Assembly (NCBI GenBank): GCA_021733645.1
Contig: JAHREJ010000016.1
Span: 1-64,000 of the forward strand
DNA length: 64,000 nt
Reading direction: 5' to 3'
Origin: Bacillus subtilis subsp. subtilis
GTDB lineage: Bacteria > Pseudomonadota > Gammaproteobacteria > Xanthomonadales > Xanthomonadaceae
This document shows, piece by piece, positions 17,685 to 28,130 of the stretch. Positions within the stretch are counted from its first letter, which is position 1, and each line of letters opens with the position of its first letter. Made by a program: the position numbers and the translations under genes. Under the pieces are notes generated by a model. That model made no database searches and had not been told where the DNA came from. It saw only the letters and a program-made list of their open reading frames with translations.

Positions 17685-20219
17685 TTACCCCGCCGCCATC
17701 AACTGCCGCCACAGTTGCAGGAACCGCGGCGAATACCAATAGCCTTCGCGGCGCATCAGCTGCGCCGGCAGGCCTTCGGCCAGCCGGTAGCGTCCTTCAA
17801 AGCGCTGCGCGAACTGCTGCTTCAACCGGGCCAGGTGCGCCGCGTCGCTGTCGAGCATTGCGCAGGCCAGCAGCCCCAGCCAGCCGTCCACCTCGTCGGG
17901 CTGGCGGGTGAAGGCCTGGTCGAACAGCTGCCGGGCATCCTGCGGGCGGCCCAGGTCCAACAGCATGAAACCGTAATTGCGCTGTGCATCGATGTTGTCC
18001 GGCTGGGCCTGCAGCAGCTGCTGCATGCGGACGGCGGCTTCGCCGGGGCGGCCGAGGTGGAACAGCAGGTAGGCGGCGTGTTCCATCTGCACCGGATCGG
18101 GCGATCCCGGCGCGGCCTGGCTGCGTTGCTGGGCGTCCAGCCGCACCCACGCGGCATCGAAATCCGGCGTAGCGGCTGCCGGGTCTGCACCGGACAAGGC
18201 CATCGCCGCGCGGTTGAACCAGGGCCGGTAATCGTCAGGCGCTTCGTCGATGGCCGCCTGCAAGGCCGCGCGCGCGGCCGCAGCATCGCCACTGTCGGCC
18301 AGTGCGCTGGCCAGGTTCAGATGCATGCTCATGCGCTGTTCGCGCTGCGCGGCGGCGTCCAGCGCCGGATCCATCTGCAGTTGCAGGGCGGTGCGGTACG
18401 CCTGCACCGCCTTGCGCGGCTGCTTGAGCGGCTGCAGGTATAGGTTGCCCAGGTTGTAGTGGGCATCCAGCCGCGTGGGCTGCAGCCGCATGGCCACGCG
18501 GTAGGCATCCACTGCCTGGGCGTGCTGGCCACTGTCGGCCAGTGCGTTGGCCAGGTTGATGCGCAGGCCATAGTGATCAGGGAAGCGCGCCACGCCATTG
18601 CCGGCCACCACGGCCGCCTCGCGGCTGTCACCCATCTGCAGCAGCATCGCGGCGTAGTTGATGAAGGCGTCGGGCGAGGTGTTGCCAGGCAGCTTCACCA
18701 GCGGGGCGAAGTAGCGTCGCGCCTTGTCGGTCTGCCCGGTGCGGCGGTAGTGGTTGGCAATGCGCTGCTGGGTATCCAGGTTGCCCGGCTCCAGCTGCGC
18801 GGCCCGCAGCAGGTCCTTCTCGGCAGCGCTGTCGTCGCCCAGTTCGTGCAGCACGCTGGCGCGGTTGAGCAGGCCGTTGCTCTTCAGGGGCGCGCGCTTG
18901 ATGTAGTCATTGAGCGTATCCAGCGCACGCTGGTGCTGCCCCAGCCTGGCCTGCGCCACCCCCAGGTTGAGCCAGGCAGTGTCCAGGCCAGGGTCCAGCC
19001 GTACCGCTTGGGCGAACAGATCCGCCGCGGCCTGCCACTGCCCGGCGCGGGTCTGCGCGATGCCCTGGTTGAACAGCAGTTGCGCCTGGTTTTCCGCCGG
19101 CAATGCGCTGACCTGGGCGGCGGCCCCGGCGGTATCGGCCTTGCCTGCCTTGCGCAGCAGCGACAACCGGTTGGTGAGCACGTCCGGGTTGGCCGGCTCC
19201 CTCTCCAGTGCCCGGTCATAGGCGGCCAACGCTTCGCCGGTGCGCCCCAGCCGGTCCTGCGCAACGCCGATATTGAGCCAGTTGGCCGCATCGTCCTTGC
19301 CCAGCGCCAGGGCCGCGTTGAAATCCACCAGTGCGCCAGCCGCATCGCCCAGGTCGAGCCGGGTCACGCCGCGGTTGTAGCGGTACTGCGGTTCGTCCGG
19401 ATCCAACTGCATGGCCTGGGCATCATCGGCCAGCGACTGGCTGGAACGGCCCAAGGCGTGCTGGGCCAACGCACGGTTGCCGTAGTAGCCCGCCACCTGG
19501 GGCGATTGCGCGATGGCCTGGTCCAGCAAGGCCAGCGCGCGCCGTGGCTGGCCCAGGTGGTGGTAGGCCTGCGCGGCATGGAAGGGGATGTCCGCATGCT
19601 GCCCGGTGCCCTCCGGGTCGTTGCGATACGCCTGCTCGTAGGCGGCATACACCGCCAGCATGCGCGTGTTGTCGTGCTGCTGGTTGAGCACGAACAGGTA
19701 ATTGCGGAACAAGCTGCTGGTATGCCCGCCGGCCTGCAACGCGGCGGCATACCCGGCCAGCGCGCCCGCTGTATCGCCGGCCTTGGCCCGGGCGGTGGCT
19801 TGAAGCTGCAGGCTTTCGGCATCCCCCGGGTCGGCCTGCAGCGCCTGCGCGGCAGCGGCCAGCACCCCGGCGTTGTCATCGGTGGCCGCCGCAATGTAGC
19901 CCTTCAGGCGATACAGGCTGGCCTGGCGCGGCGCCCGTGCGATGGCCTGGTCGATCAGCTGCCGGGCCTGCGGCCAGTCCTGTGCCTGGTAGGCAAGGTA
20001 AGCCTGCTGCGCGACGTCGTCGCTGTCGGCCGGATCGGCATCGACCGGGTCGGCGGCATGGGCGTCCTGCGCCGACGTCGATGCCGCCCGTACCTCCACC
20101 ACCGGCACCGGCTCATCTGCCGCCACGCTGGCCGCCTGCTGCGCCTGCGCGGTGGCACCCACTCCCGCCCACGCCGCCAGGCTGGCAAGCAGCAGCCCCT
20201 TCCCTGTTGCTGTCGACAC
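17685..20219 (-). CDS. Large secreted tetratricopeptide-repeat protein
   Basis: An 844-residue protein with a signal peptide (cleavage near ATAQA-QQ) and a mature region composed almost wholly of TPR helices; more than a dozen 34-residue units can be followed (for example ANWLNIGVAQDRLGRTGEALAAYDRALEREPAN). Such superhelices bind partner proteins; the periplasm or outer membrane is the likely place. GTG at 20219 is preferred because AGG lies about 9 bases upstream and the signal peptide is then well placed; TTG at 20234 is the alternative. The specific role is unknown. It is divergent from purH with 178 bp between. Confidence 0.85.
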   Translation of the reverse strand: MSTATGKGLLLASLAAWAGVGATAQAQQAASVAADEPVPVVEVRAASTSAQDAHAADPVDADPADSDDVAQQAYLAYQAQDWPQARQLIDQAIARAPRQASLYRLKGYIAAATDDNAGVLAAAAQALQADPGDAESLQLQATARAKAGDTAGALAGYAAALQAGGHTSSLFRNYLFVLNQQHDNTRMLAVYAAYEQAYRNDPEGTGQHADIPFHAAQAYHHLGQPRRALALLDQAIAQSPQVAGYYGNRALAQHALGRSSQSLADDAQAMQLDPDEPQYRYNRGVTRLDLGDAAGALVDFNAALALGKDDAANWLNIGVAQDRLGRTGEALAAYDRALEREPANPDVLTNRLSLLRKAGKADTAGAAAQVSALPAENQAQLLFNQGIAQTRAGQWQAAADLFAQAVRLDPGLDTAWLNLGVAQARLGQHQRALDTLNDYIKRAPLKSNGLLNRASVLHELGDDSAAEKDLLRAAQLEPGNLDTQQRIANHYRRTGQTDKARRYFAPLVKLPGNTSPDAFINYAAMLLQMGDSREAAVVAGNGVARFPDHYGLRINLANALADSGQHAQAVDAYRVAMRLQPTRLDAHYNLGNLYLQPLKQPRKAVQAYRTALQLQMDPALDAAAQREQRMSMHLNLASALADSGDAAAARAALQAAIDEAPDDYRPWFNRAAMALSGADPAAATPDFDAAWVRLDAQQRSQAAPGSPDPVQMEHAAYLLFHLGRPGEAAVRMQQLLQAQPDNIDAQRNYGFMLLDLGRPQDARQLFDQAFTRQPDEVDGWLGLLACAMLDSDAAHLARLKQQFAQRFEGRYRLAEGLPAQLMRREGYWYSPRFLQLWRQLMAAG

Positions 20220-20397
20220 GATCTGGACCTGCAAATCCCTGGCAGAGCGCGCAGCCTACCCCAGCGCCGCGGGCATGTGGCGGCCCGACGGGTAGGCCGG
20301 ATGCGGCTGCCGGCCCGATATCGGTCCGGCAGCGCCCGCCACCGGCCCCCACCGCCTACAATATTGGCCCCGCTCCGCTGCCGATTGCCCTGTCCCC

Positions 20398-21981
20398 ATG
20401 ACTGCTGATCTGTTGCCCGTTCGCCGGGCCCTCCTCTCCGTTTCCGACAAAACCGGCCTGATCGACCTGGCCCGCGCCCTGGCCGCCCGCAACGTGGAAC
20501 TGCTGTCCACCGGCGGCACCGCCAAGGCGATCCGCGACGCCGGCCTGGCGGTCAAGGACGTGGCCGATGTCACCGGCTTCCCGGAAATGATGGACGGCCG
20601 GGTCAAGACCCTGCACCCGCTGGTACACGGTGGCCTGCTCGGCCGCGCCGGCCTGGATGAAGCGGTGATGGCCGAACACGGCATCGGCGCGATCGATCTG
20701 CTGGTGTTGAACCTGTACCCGTTCGAGTCGGTCACCGTCAAAGCCGACTGCTCGCTGGACGAGGCGGTGGAGAACATCGACATCGGTGGCCCGGCCATGC
20801 TGCGTTCGGCCGCCAAGAACTTCGCCCGCGTGGCGGTGGCAACCGACCCGGCGCAGTACGCCGACCTGCTGGCCGAACTGGACGCCCACAACGGCCAGCT
20901 GTCGGCCGCCAAGCGCTTTGCCTTCTCGGTGGCCGCCTTCAACCGCGTGGCCCAGTACGATGCGGCAATCAGCAACTACCTGTCGGCCGTGGCCGCCAGC
21001 GACGCGGCGGTGCCGGTGCGCAGCGAGTTCCCGGCGCAGATGAATGCCAACTTCGTAAAGGTGATGGACCTGCGCTACGGCGAGAACCCGCACCAGAGCG
21101 GCGCGTTCTACCGCGACCTGTACCCGGTGCCGGGCACGCTGGCCACCTTCCAGCAGCTGCAGGGCAAGGAACTGAGCTACAACAACCTGGCCGATGCCGA
21201 TGCAGCGTGGGAATGCGTGCGCCAGTTCGACGCGCCGGCCTGCGTGATCGTCAAGCACGCCAACCCGTGCGGCGTGGCCGTGGGAGCCGGCAACGGCGAT
21301 GCCTACGAGCTGGCCTACGCCACCGACCCGACCAGCGCCTTCGGCGGCATCATCGCCTTCAACCAGCCGCTGGACGTGGCCACCGCCAAGGTGATCCTGG
21401 ACCGCCAGTTCGTTGAAGTGCTGATCGCCCCGGACTTCGAGCCGGCCGCGCTGGAATACGCACAGAAAAAGGCCAACGTGCGCGTACTGCGCATCCCGCA
21501 TGGCCAGGGCCGCAACAACTACGACACCAAGCGCGTGGGTTCGGGCCTGCTGATCCAGAGCGCGGACAACCGCGGCATGGCGCGCGACGAACTGACCGTG
21601 GTGAGCAAGCAGGCCCCCACCGACAAGCAGTTCGCCGACCTGCTGTTTGCCTGGAAGGTGGCCAAGTTCGTCAAGTCCAACGCGATCGTGTACGCCAAGG
21701 ACAACCGCACCATCGGCGTGGGCGCCGGTCAGATGAGCCGGGTGTATTCGGCGCGCATCGCCGGCATCAAGGCCGCCGATGCGAACCTGGTGGTGGAGGG
21801 CTCGGTGATGGCCTCCGATGCGTTCTTCCCCTTCCGCGACGGCATTGATGCCGCTGCTGCGGCCGGCATCAAGGCGGTGATCCAGCCGGGTGGCTCGATG
21901 CGCGACAACGAAGTGATTGCCGCCGCCGACGAGCACGGCCTGGCGATGGTGTTCACCGGTGTGCGCCACTTCCGCCACTGA
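20398..21981 (+). CDS. purH: Bifunctional AICAR transformylase / IMP cyclohydrolase
   Basis: A 527-residue PurH that performs the last two steps of IMP synthesis. The N-terminal cyclohydrolase domain shows [42 protein letters not shown] and [15 protein letters not shown]. The C-terminal transformylase has [46 protein letters not shown] with the catalytic Lys-His pair, and [30 protein letters not shown]. Length is normal. purD follows 1.9 kb downstream after two lipoprotein genes, all in the same direction. Confidence 0.98.
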   Translation: MTADLLPVRRALLSVSDKTGLIDLARALAARNVELLSTGGTAKAIRDAGLAVKDVADVTGFPEMMDGRVKTLHPLVHGGLLGRAGLDEAVMAEHGIGAIDLLVLNLYPFESVTVKADCSLDEAVENIDIGGPAMLRSAAKNFARVAVATDPAQYADLLAELDAHNGQLSAAKRFAFSVAAFNRVAQYDAAISNYLSAVAASDAAVPVRSEFPAQMNANFVKVMDLRYGENPHQSGAFYRDLYPVPGTLATFQQLQGKELSYNNLADADAAWECVRQFDAPACVIVKHANPCGVAVGAGNGDAYELAYATDPTSAFGGIIAFNQPLDVATAKVILDRQFVEVLIAPDFEPAALEYAQKKANVRVLRIPHGQGRNNYDTKRVGSGLLIQSADNRGMARDELTVVSKQAPTDKQFADLLFAWKVAKFVKSNAIVYAKDNRTIGVGAGQMSRVYSARIAGIKAADANLVVEGSVMASDAFFPFRDGIDAAAAAGIKAVIQPGGSMRDNEVIAAADEHGLAMVFTGVRHFRH

Positions 21982-21998
21982 AACCTGGAGCGACACGG

Positions 21999-22859
21999 AT
22001 GTCCCCACAGCACATGAAGACCCTCGCCGCCCTGGCCATCGCCGGCGCTGCCACGCTGGTGGGCTGCACGCCGGCCAGCGCCCCTGCGCTACCGCAGGCG
22101 GCCGCCGATACGGGCGCAGCAACCGCCGCGCCCGTCGCCCATGTCAGCCGCAGCGCGCGGCTGCAGGGCTTTTTGACCGACCGCTACGGCAAGGCCGCCA
22201 GGCTTTCCGGTGCGTGGCGTGGCACCTGGACCCAGGACGGCGACGCCCATCCCACCGACTGGCGCGTCTGCGCCGAACAACCGGTGGTGACCGGCGACAG
22301 CTGGCAGCAGTTGCTGGCCGTGTGCGGCTGGCCGCTGGATGGTGCGCACCCGGATCCGGGGGCGATCGACTTCTTCGTGCTGCGCCCGGAGGCCGACCGC
22401 TTCGCCGTGGCCGCCGAACTGACCGGCCAGAATTTCGGCAGCCAGGGCCAGCCCGGCACGGTGCAGATCATCCGCGCGGGCAGCGACTTCTACGGGTTCC
22501 GCATCGAACATGGCTGGTTTGGCCAGGGCTACTCGTTGATCTCGCAGACGCTGGTGCTGCCGGGACCCAAGGGGCTGGTGGAGGCCGGCGGCCTGCGCAG
22601 CCATATCGACAACAGCGCTGCCTACGATTGCGACGATGTCGATGCCGAGCCGGATTGCCAGGCGCGGATGTTCAACATCGATTTCAACCTGGCCTTCGAC
22701 GACCGCGATCCGGCCGCACGGCAATGGCCGCTGGTGATCGAAGAAACCGGCATGGGCTGTGGCGGTGGGCAGGTGCGGCGCGAGCATCGTTTCAGCCTGG
22801 AGGCGAAGACCTGGAGCTATGCCTTCCCCGACGCCTTGCGCCGCGAAGGATGCCAGTGA
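21999..22859 (+). CDS. Putative lipoprotein, tandem paralogue 1
   Basis: A 286-residue lipoprotein: ATG 21999 preceded by CTGGAG, a signal sequence with lipobox LVGC, then a low-complexity linker and a compact domain. It aligns by eye with the next gene: [16 protein letters not shown], a Trp-rich W-x-x-TW segment, [24 protein letters not shown] and [13 protein letters not shown] all have counterparts. Paired cysteines suggest disulfides in the periplasm. No known family is recognised. It starts 17 bp after purH, so it may be read from the purine promoter. Confidence 0.8.
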   Translation: MSPQHMKTLAALAIAGAATLVGCTPASAPALPQAAADTGAATAAPVAHVSRSARLQGFLTDRYGKAARLSGAWRGTWTQDGDAHPTDWRVCAEQPVVTGDSWQQLLAVCGWPLDGAHPDPGAIDFFVLRPEADRFAVAAELTGQNFGSQGQPGTVQIIRAGSDFYGFRIEHGWFGQGYSLISQTLVLPGPKGLVEAGGLRSHIDNSAAYDCDDVDAEPDCQARMFNIDFNLAFDDRDPAARQWPLVIEETGMGCGGGQVRREHRFSLEAKTWSYAFPDALRREGCQ

Positions 22860-23770
22860 GCCTGCGCGCCCTCGCCGCTGCAACCGCCCTGCTCCCGCTG
22901 CTGGCCGGCTGCGACGCTACCGCGCCTGCCGCCGAGCGTGCCAAGCCGCGCCGCGTGCTGGATACCACCGCGAACGTGGAAGAGGTGCTGTACCTGAGCG
23001 GTACCCATGAGGAACGGTTGCTGGCCTTTCTGCGCAAGCGCTACGGCGACAACGCCGGCCTGGTCGAGCCGTGGACGGATACGTGGGACGACACCGAGGT
23101 GGAGGCGCAGCGCCCGGTCACGCGCAGCGTGTGCGCGCGCGACACGGTGAACACCGACGGCCACCGGCAGCACCTGCTGGCGGTCTGCCAGCGGATCGAC
23201 GATGCCGCGAGCGTGGAACCCGGGCGGGTGGATCTGTATGTGCTGCGCGACGGCACCGATGGCCAACCTGGCGAAGACCACGACCTGCTGGCCAGCCTGG
23301 TGGGTGTGCAGACGCCGCTGGTGGTGGTGGCCCAGCGGCTGCAGGGCCAGTACGGGCGCCGGGGCGCTCCCGGCGCGGTGCAGGTCGAGCCGCTGGGCCC
23401 GCAGCGCCACGCTTTCCGTATCACCCACGGCGAGATCAGCCGGGGCGTGGCCATGACCTCGCGCACCTACGTGGCCGTCCACAACAATCGTCTGCGTGAG
23501 GTCGCGCTGCTGCGCGAGCACATCGACAACGCGGCCGCGCGGCACTGCGGGCAGACCGGGAAAGCCTGCGATGACCCGGCGTTCGATGTCGACTTCACCG
23601 TTGCCGTGGGCACCGCCAATGCCGTGGACGGCTACTGGCCGCTGACCGTTCGCAGCCACGGCCAGGACTGCACCGGGCCAGCCCACAGCGATGACCTGGT
23701 GGCGTTCGAGCCGGCCACGCGCCGTTACGCAGTCCCGGCGGAACTGCAGCGCACGCGCTGCGCCGAGTAA
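22850..23770 (+). CDS. Putative lipoprotein, tandem paralogue 2
   Basis: A 306-residue lipoprotein starting at ATG 22850 inside the last codons of its paralogue (10-bp overlap). The signal sequence ends in lipobox LLAGC. Conserved blocks shared with the upstream gene include RLLAFLRKRYG, VCARDTVNTDGHRQHLLAVC, DLYVLRDGTDG, GRRGAPGAVQVE, FRITHGEISRG and LREHIDNAAARHC. The two have diverged strongly, so the duplication is old. Function is unknown; the position between purH and purD is the main clue and may be only a shared transcript. Confidence 0.8.
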   Translation: MPVSLRALAAATALLPLLAGCDATAPAAERAKPRRVLDTTANVEEVLYLSGTHEERLLAFLRKRYGDNAGLVEPWTDTWDDTEVEAQRPVTRSVCARDTVNTDGHRQHLLAVCQRIDDAASVEPGRVDLYVLRDGTDGQPGEDHDLLASLVGVQTPLVVVAQRLQGQYGRRGAPGAVQVEPLGPQRHAFRITHGEISRGVAMTSRTYVAVHNNRLREVALLREHIDNAAARHCGQTGKACDDPAFDVDFTVAVGTANAVDGYWPLTVRSHGQDCTGPAHSDDLVAFEPATRRYAVPAELQRTRCAE

Positions 23771-23867
23771 TCGCCCAGCGGCGTAGACGGTCGGCCGGGA
23801 CAACGCGATGCAGGGCCGGCCCACACCGCGTAAAATCGCGGGCCTGCCCCCTCACGCGAGAACTGCA

Positions 23868-25151
23868 TTGAAGATCCTGGTCATCGGCGCCGGCGGCCGT
23901 GAACACGCCCTGGCCTGGAAGCTGGCCCAGTCCCCGCGCGTGAGTGAGGTGATCGTGGCCCCCGGCAATGCCGGCACCGCCACCGAAACCAAGTGCCGCA
24001 ACGTACCGGTGAAGGTCACCGACCTGGACGGGCTGCTGGCCCTGGTGGCTGCCGAAGGCATCGGCCTGACCGTGGTAGGCCCGGAGGTACCGCTGGTGGC
24101 CGGGGTGGTCGATCGTTTCCGCGCCGCTGGCCATCGCATCTTCGGGCCGACCGCCGCAGCCGCGCAGCTGGAAGGCAGCAAGGCCTACGCCAAGGACTTC
24201 CTGGCCCGCCACAACATTCCCACCGCGTTCTATGCCGTGCACACCGAGATCGAACCGGCACTGGCCTACCTGCGCGGAAAGGGCGCGCCGATCGTGGTCA
24301 AGGCCGACGGCCTGGCCGCCGGCAAGGGCGTGATCGTGGCGATGACCCTGGCCGAGGCCGAAGACGCGGTGCGCGACATGCTCTCGGGCAACGCCTTCGG
24401 TGATGCCGGCGCACGCGTGGTGATCGAGGAATTCCTGGACGGCGAAGAGGCCAGCTTCATCTCGATGGTGGATGGCACCACCGCGTTGCCGATGGCCACC
24501 TCGCAGGACCACAAGCGCGTGGGCGACGGCGACACCGGCCCCAACACCGGTGGCATGGGCGCCTATTCGCCGGCCCCGGTGGTCACCGACGAAGTGCATG
24601 CGCGGGTGATGCGCGAGGTGGTCAACCCGACCGTGCAGGGCATGATCGCCGACGGCATTCCGTTCACCGGCTTCCTCTATGCCGGTCTGATGATCGATGC
24701 CAGTGGCGCGCCGAAGGTGATCGAATTCAACGTGCGTTTCGGTGATCCGGAAACCCAGCCGGTGATGCTGCGCCTGCAGTCGGACCTGGTGGACCTGCTG
24801 GAGGCGGCCATCGATGCGCGCCTGCACGACACACAGGCGCAGTGGGACCCGCGGCCGTCGCTGGGCGTGGTGATGGCGGCCTCGCCCTACCCGGACACAC
24901 CGATCAGCGGCGATGTCATTCACGGGCTGGACGCGGTACCGGCCACGGCCAAGGTGTTCCATGCCGGCACGGCACTGGACGCGCAGGGCCAGGTCGTGAG
25001 CGCGGGCGGCCGGGTGCTGTGCGTGGCCGCGCTGGGCGACAGCGTGGGCGATGCGCAGGCCAACGCGTATGCCGGCGTGGCCAAGGTGAGCTGGGCCAAC
25101 GAATTCCACCGCAACGACATCGGCTGGCGCGCGATCGCGCGGGAGATGTAA
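23868..25151 (+). CDS. purD: Phosphoribosylamine-glycine ligase
   Basis: A 427-residue GAR synthetase, step two of purine synthesis. The start KILVIGAGGREHALAWKLAQSPRV is the family N-terminus, followed by GPEVPLVAGVVDRF, the ATP-grasp block YAKDFLARHNIPTA, VVKADGLAAGKGVIVA, GPNTGGMGAYSPAP and EFNVRFGDPETQPVM. The most sensible start is TTG at 23868; an ATG 20 codons upstream would add unconserved residues. A GC-rich hairpin follows the stop. Confidence 0.96.
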   Translation: MKILVIGAGGREHALAWKLAQSPRVSEVIVAPGNAGTATETKCRNVPVKVTDLDGLLALVAAEGIGLTVVGPEVPLVAGVVDRFRAAGHRIFGPTAAAAQLEGSKAYAKDFLARHNIPTAFYAVHTEIEPALAYLRGKGAPIVVKADGLAAGKGVIVAMTLAEAEDAVRDMLSGNAFGDAGARVVIEEFLDGEEASFISMVDGTTALPMATSQDHKRVGDGDTGPNTGGMGAYSPAPVVTDEVHARVMREVVNPTVQGMIADGIPFTGFLYAGLMIDASGAPKVIEFNVRFGDPETQPVMLRLQSDLVDLLEAAIDARLHDTQAQWDPRPSLGVVMAASPYPDTPISGDVIHGLDAVPATAKVFHAGTALDAQGQVVSAGGRVLCVAALGDSVGDAQANAYAGVAKVSWANEFHRNDIGWRAIAREM

Positions 25152-25193
25152 GGCCGCGCTGATCCGCGCAGGGCGTGGATCGTGTGACCTCGG

Positions 25194-25214
25194 CGGCCCG
25201 GCATTGCCGGGCCG
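25194..25214 (+). terminator. GC-rich hairpin after purD
   Basis: CGGCCCGGCA pairs with TGCCGGGCCG around a minimal loop, 42 bp after the purD stop. Only a weak T-rich stretch follows (TTGCGTT), so it is a possible terminator or a REP-like palindrome. Confidence 0.5.
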
Positions 25215-25325
25215 TTGCGTTACAGGACCGCGTCGAGACCTTTGCGACGCAGGCGAATCAGCACAGGGCACGCCTTGCTGTCAGAAAGATCAGCGGCCAG
25301 ACATAGGCATAGCGTTCCGGAAAAG

Positions 25326-25352
25326 AAAAGGCCCGGCAGTGCCGGGCCTTTT
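25326..25352. terminator. Bidirectional intrinsic terminator between purD and rpoH
   Basis: AAAAGGCCCGGC (25326-25337), AGT loop, GCCGGGCCTTTT (25341-25352): a 12-bp perfect stem flanked by A and T runs. It lies 24 bp beyond the rpoH stop and is placed to end both convergent transcripts. Confidence 0.9.
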
Positions 25353-25375
25353 CGTCGCTCCAACGCCTCACCGGA

Positions 25376-26251
<876 letters not shown>

Positions 26252-26261
26252 AGGGCTCATC

Positions 26262-26288
26262 TTAGCAGTCGGAAACTTGGACTGCTAA
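26262..26288 (-). promoter_or_regulatory. Inverted repeat directly before the rpoH start codons
   Basis: TTAGCAGTC (26262-26270) and GACTGCTAA (26280-26288) form a perfect 9-bp stem with a 9-base loop, ending one base before ATG 26260. In a transcript starting further upstream it would fold against the ribosome-binding region, as RNA thermometers of rpoH do, though by a different fold from E. coli. It could also be a DNA operator. Confidence 0.5.
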
Positions 26289-26304
26289 AGGGAAAAAAAG
26301 TTCC
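26277..26304 (-). promoter_or_regulatory. Candidate sigma-E (RpoE) promoter for rpoH
   Basis: On the minus strand GGAACTT (26304-26298) is followed after exactly 16 bases by TCCAA (26281-26277), close to the sigma-E pattern GGAACTT-N16-TCnnA. It would start RNA roughly 10-20 bases before the rpoH ATGs. Sigma-E control of rpoH is established in E. coli; here it is a prediction. Confidence 0.55.
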
Positions 26305-26579
26305 AGCGTTCTGTTCATGCAACGATGGCATCGATAACCCGGATAACGTACCGCGAAATGATGACAATGGCGAGTGCGGGGCGAACTGCCAAACACTCTT
26401 TTAAAATCAATCACATACGCAAAAAATAAGGGGGTGGAATTGTCGTTTTTGGCTGAACGCGTTGTCGCGGCCGCCCTGTTCAGCCAAACCACGTTGCCCG
26501 GCATTCAGCCCGCGCCCGCCAATCGCCGGCGCCGGCGCCGGCGCCGGTGCCGCGCAGCGCATCCACGCATGGCGTGGAT
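26289..26579. other. Intergenic region upstream of rpoH
   Basis: About 300 bp between rpoH and the ung stop. It has an A/T-rich block (26395-26450) that may hold a housekeeping rpoH promoter, a short (GGCGCC)-type tandem run at 26526-26550, and a GTAG palindrome at its right end. No gene is seen. Confidence 0.5.
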
Positions 26580-26583
26580 CTAC
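26561..26583 (-). repeat. GTAG-type REP overlapping the ung stop codon
   Basis: On the minus strand the element reads GTAGATCCACGCCATGCGTGGAT: a GTAG head followed by an ATCCACGC/GCGTGGAT stem with an AT loop. This is the SMAG arrangement. The TAG within GTAG is the ung stop codon (26580-26582). Confidence 0.75.
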
Positions 26584-27284
26584 GGACGGCGGGGCGGCAG
26601 CGACCAGTCGATTGGGGCCTGCCCGCGGCGCTGCAGGTATTCGTTGGCCATCGAGAAATGCCGGCAGCCCAGGAAGCCACGGTGGGCCGACAACGGCGAG
26701 GGGTGCGGCGCCTTGAGCACCCGGTGGCGGGCGGTGTCGATCACCTTGCCCTTCTGCTGGGCGTAGCTGCCCCACAGCAGGAACACCAGCCCCTCACGTT
26801 CGCGGTTGAGGGTGTCCACCACGTGGTCGGTGAAGCCTTCCCAGCCGCGCTTCTGGTGCGCGCCGGGCTGGCCCTGTTCCACGGTGAGCACCGCATTGAG
26901 CAGCAGCACGCCCTGACGCGCCCACGGCAGCAGGCACCCGTTGTCCGGGCGGGGAATGCCAAGATCGGCTTCGATCTCTTTGTACATGTTGAGCAACGAC
27001 GGCGGCACCGGCACGCCGGGCATCACCGAGAAGCTCAGGCCATGTGCCTGGCCCGGGCCGTGATACGGATCCTGGCCCAGGATCACCACCTTGACCTGGT
27101 CGAACGGGGTGGCGTCGAAGGCGGCGAAGATCTGCGGCCCCGGCGGGAACACCTGCGCGCCGGCGGCCTTGCGCTGGCGCAGGAAGCTGGACAGCTCGCG
27201 CATGTCCGGGCGCAGCAGCCAATCGCCAATACGTGCCTTCCAGCTCGGTTCGAGCTGGATGCTCGAGGTTGCTGCGTCGCTCAT
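26580..27284 (-). CDS. ung: Uracil-DNA glycosylase (family 1)
   Basis: A 234-residue UNG that removes uracil from DNA. The catalytic water-activating loop [22 protein letters not shown], the uracil-binding [27 protein letters not shown] region, and the DNA-intercalating [18 protein letters not shown] loop are all present and canonical. It is last of an overlapping operon ftsE-ftsX-receiver-ung (4-bp overlap with the receiver gene). Its stop codon is supplied by a REP element, and the last residues (LPPRRP) may be shaped by that insertion. Confidence 0.97.
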   Translation of the reverse strand: MSDAATSSIQLEPSWKARIGDWLLRPDMRELSSFLRQRKAAGAQVFPPGPQIFAAFDATPFDQVKVVILGQDPYHGPGQAHGLSFSVMPGVPVPPSLLNMYKEIEADLGIPRPDNGCLLPWARQGVLLLNAVLTVEQGQPGAHQKRGWEGFTDHVVDTLNREREGLVFLLWGSYAQQKGKVIDTARHRVLKAPHPSPLSAHRGFLGCRHFSMANEYLQRRGQAPIDWSLPPRRP

Positions 27285-28123
27285 CGCACCACGGGCTTTT
27301 CATTGAGCCGCGACAGGCGCAGCTGGAACAGCACCTTGGTCACCAGCAGCCGCTCTTCGATCGGCTTCTGGACCAGGTCGTTGGCACCGGCCTGCAGCAG
27401 GCTGGACTGGTTGAGCGGGTTGCCATCGCCGGTCATGACCAGCACCGGCAGGCGACGCTTGCCATAACCGAAATCCACGCGAACCCGTTCCACCACGTCA
27501 CGGCCGCTCAGTTCGCCCTTGAGGGTCACATCGGTCAACACCAGGTCGATACGGTGGCTGCTGCGCCCCAGCGATTCGGCGGTGAGCAGCGCGAACGCCT
27601 CCTCGGCGGTCATCACGTGCAGCACGCGCAGTCCCTGGCGCTCGAGCATGCGCTTGGTGGCTTCGGCCACCACGCGGCTGTCTTCGACGTACAGGATGGT
27701 GGCACCGGGAATCGTCTCGGGCTGCACGTAGCCACGGATGAAAGTAGCCAGCGCTTCGTGGCCCAGGGCCTTGTCGAAGTAGTCGGTGACGTATTCGGTG
27801 AAGCGCCGTTGTTCCAGGTGCTGCTGCGCGTCACCGGACACCACGATCACCGGCACGTAGGCCTGCCCGGCGGTTTCGCGCACCAGTCGCGCCAGCGCCA
27901 GGCCATCGCCGTCGCTGAGGGTGAGCGAGGTGGTCACCAGGTTGACCGGGCCGGCCTCCAGCGCGCTGCGCGCCTCTTCGATGCTCGCACAGCCCACCAC
28001 CTCCACCGCTGGCAGTTCGCGTTGCAGCACATCGGCAATCAACTTGCGGACCAGCTTGGAGCCGTCGACCACCATCACGCGCGGTGCGTCATCGGCCAGG
28101 TGCTTCAGGGCTTGCGGGCGCAT
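27281..28123 (-). CDS. Double receiver-domain response regulator, first domain degenerate
   Basis: A 280-residue protein of two receiver domains with no output domain. Domain 1 (about 14-132) keeps [17 protein letters not shown] and Lys118, but the phosphoacceptor position is Ser66 ([14 protein letters not shown]) where CheY-type domains have Asp. Domain 2 (about 142-270) has the full set: E147-D148, phosphoacceptor Asp198 (LVLTDVT), Thr231 and Lys253 (VQKP). It therefore looks like a phosphorylatable receiver joined to a pseudo-receiver. It is 7 bp after ftsX and overlaps ung; partner kinase is not in the window. Confidence 0.88.
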   Translation of the reverse strand: MRPQALKHLADDAPRVMVVDGSKLVRKLIADVLQRELPAVEVVGCASIEEARSALEAGPVNLVTTSLTLSDGDGLALARLVRETAGQAYVPVIVVSGDAQQHLEQRRFTEYVTDYFDKALGHEALATFIRGYVQPETIPGATILYVEDSRVVAEATKRMLERQGLRVLHVMTAEEAFALLTAESLGRSSHRIDLVLTDVTLKGELSGRDVVERVRVDFGYGKRRLPVLVMTGDGNPLNQSSLLQAGANDLVQKPIEERLLVTKVLFQLRLSRLNEKPVVR

Positions 28124-28130
28124 GCGGGCC

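Noticed and set aside
18459..20408. Plus-strand open frame of about 650 codons opposite the TPR gene
   Set aside because: It is the complementary shadow of the TPR protein; the translation is repetitive and has no domain pattern.
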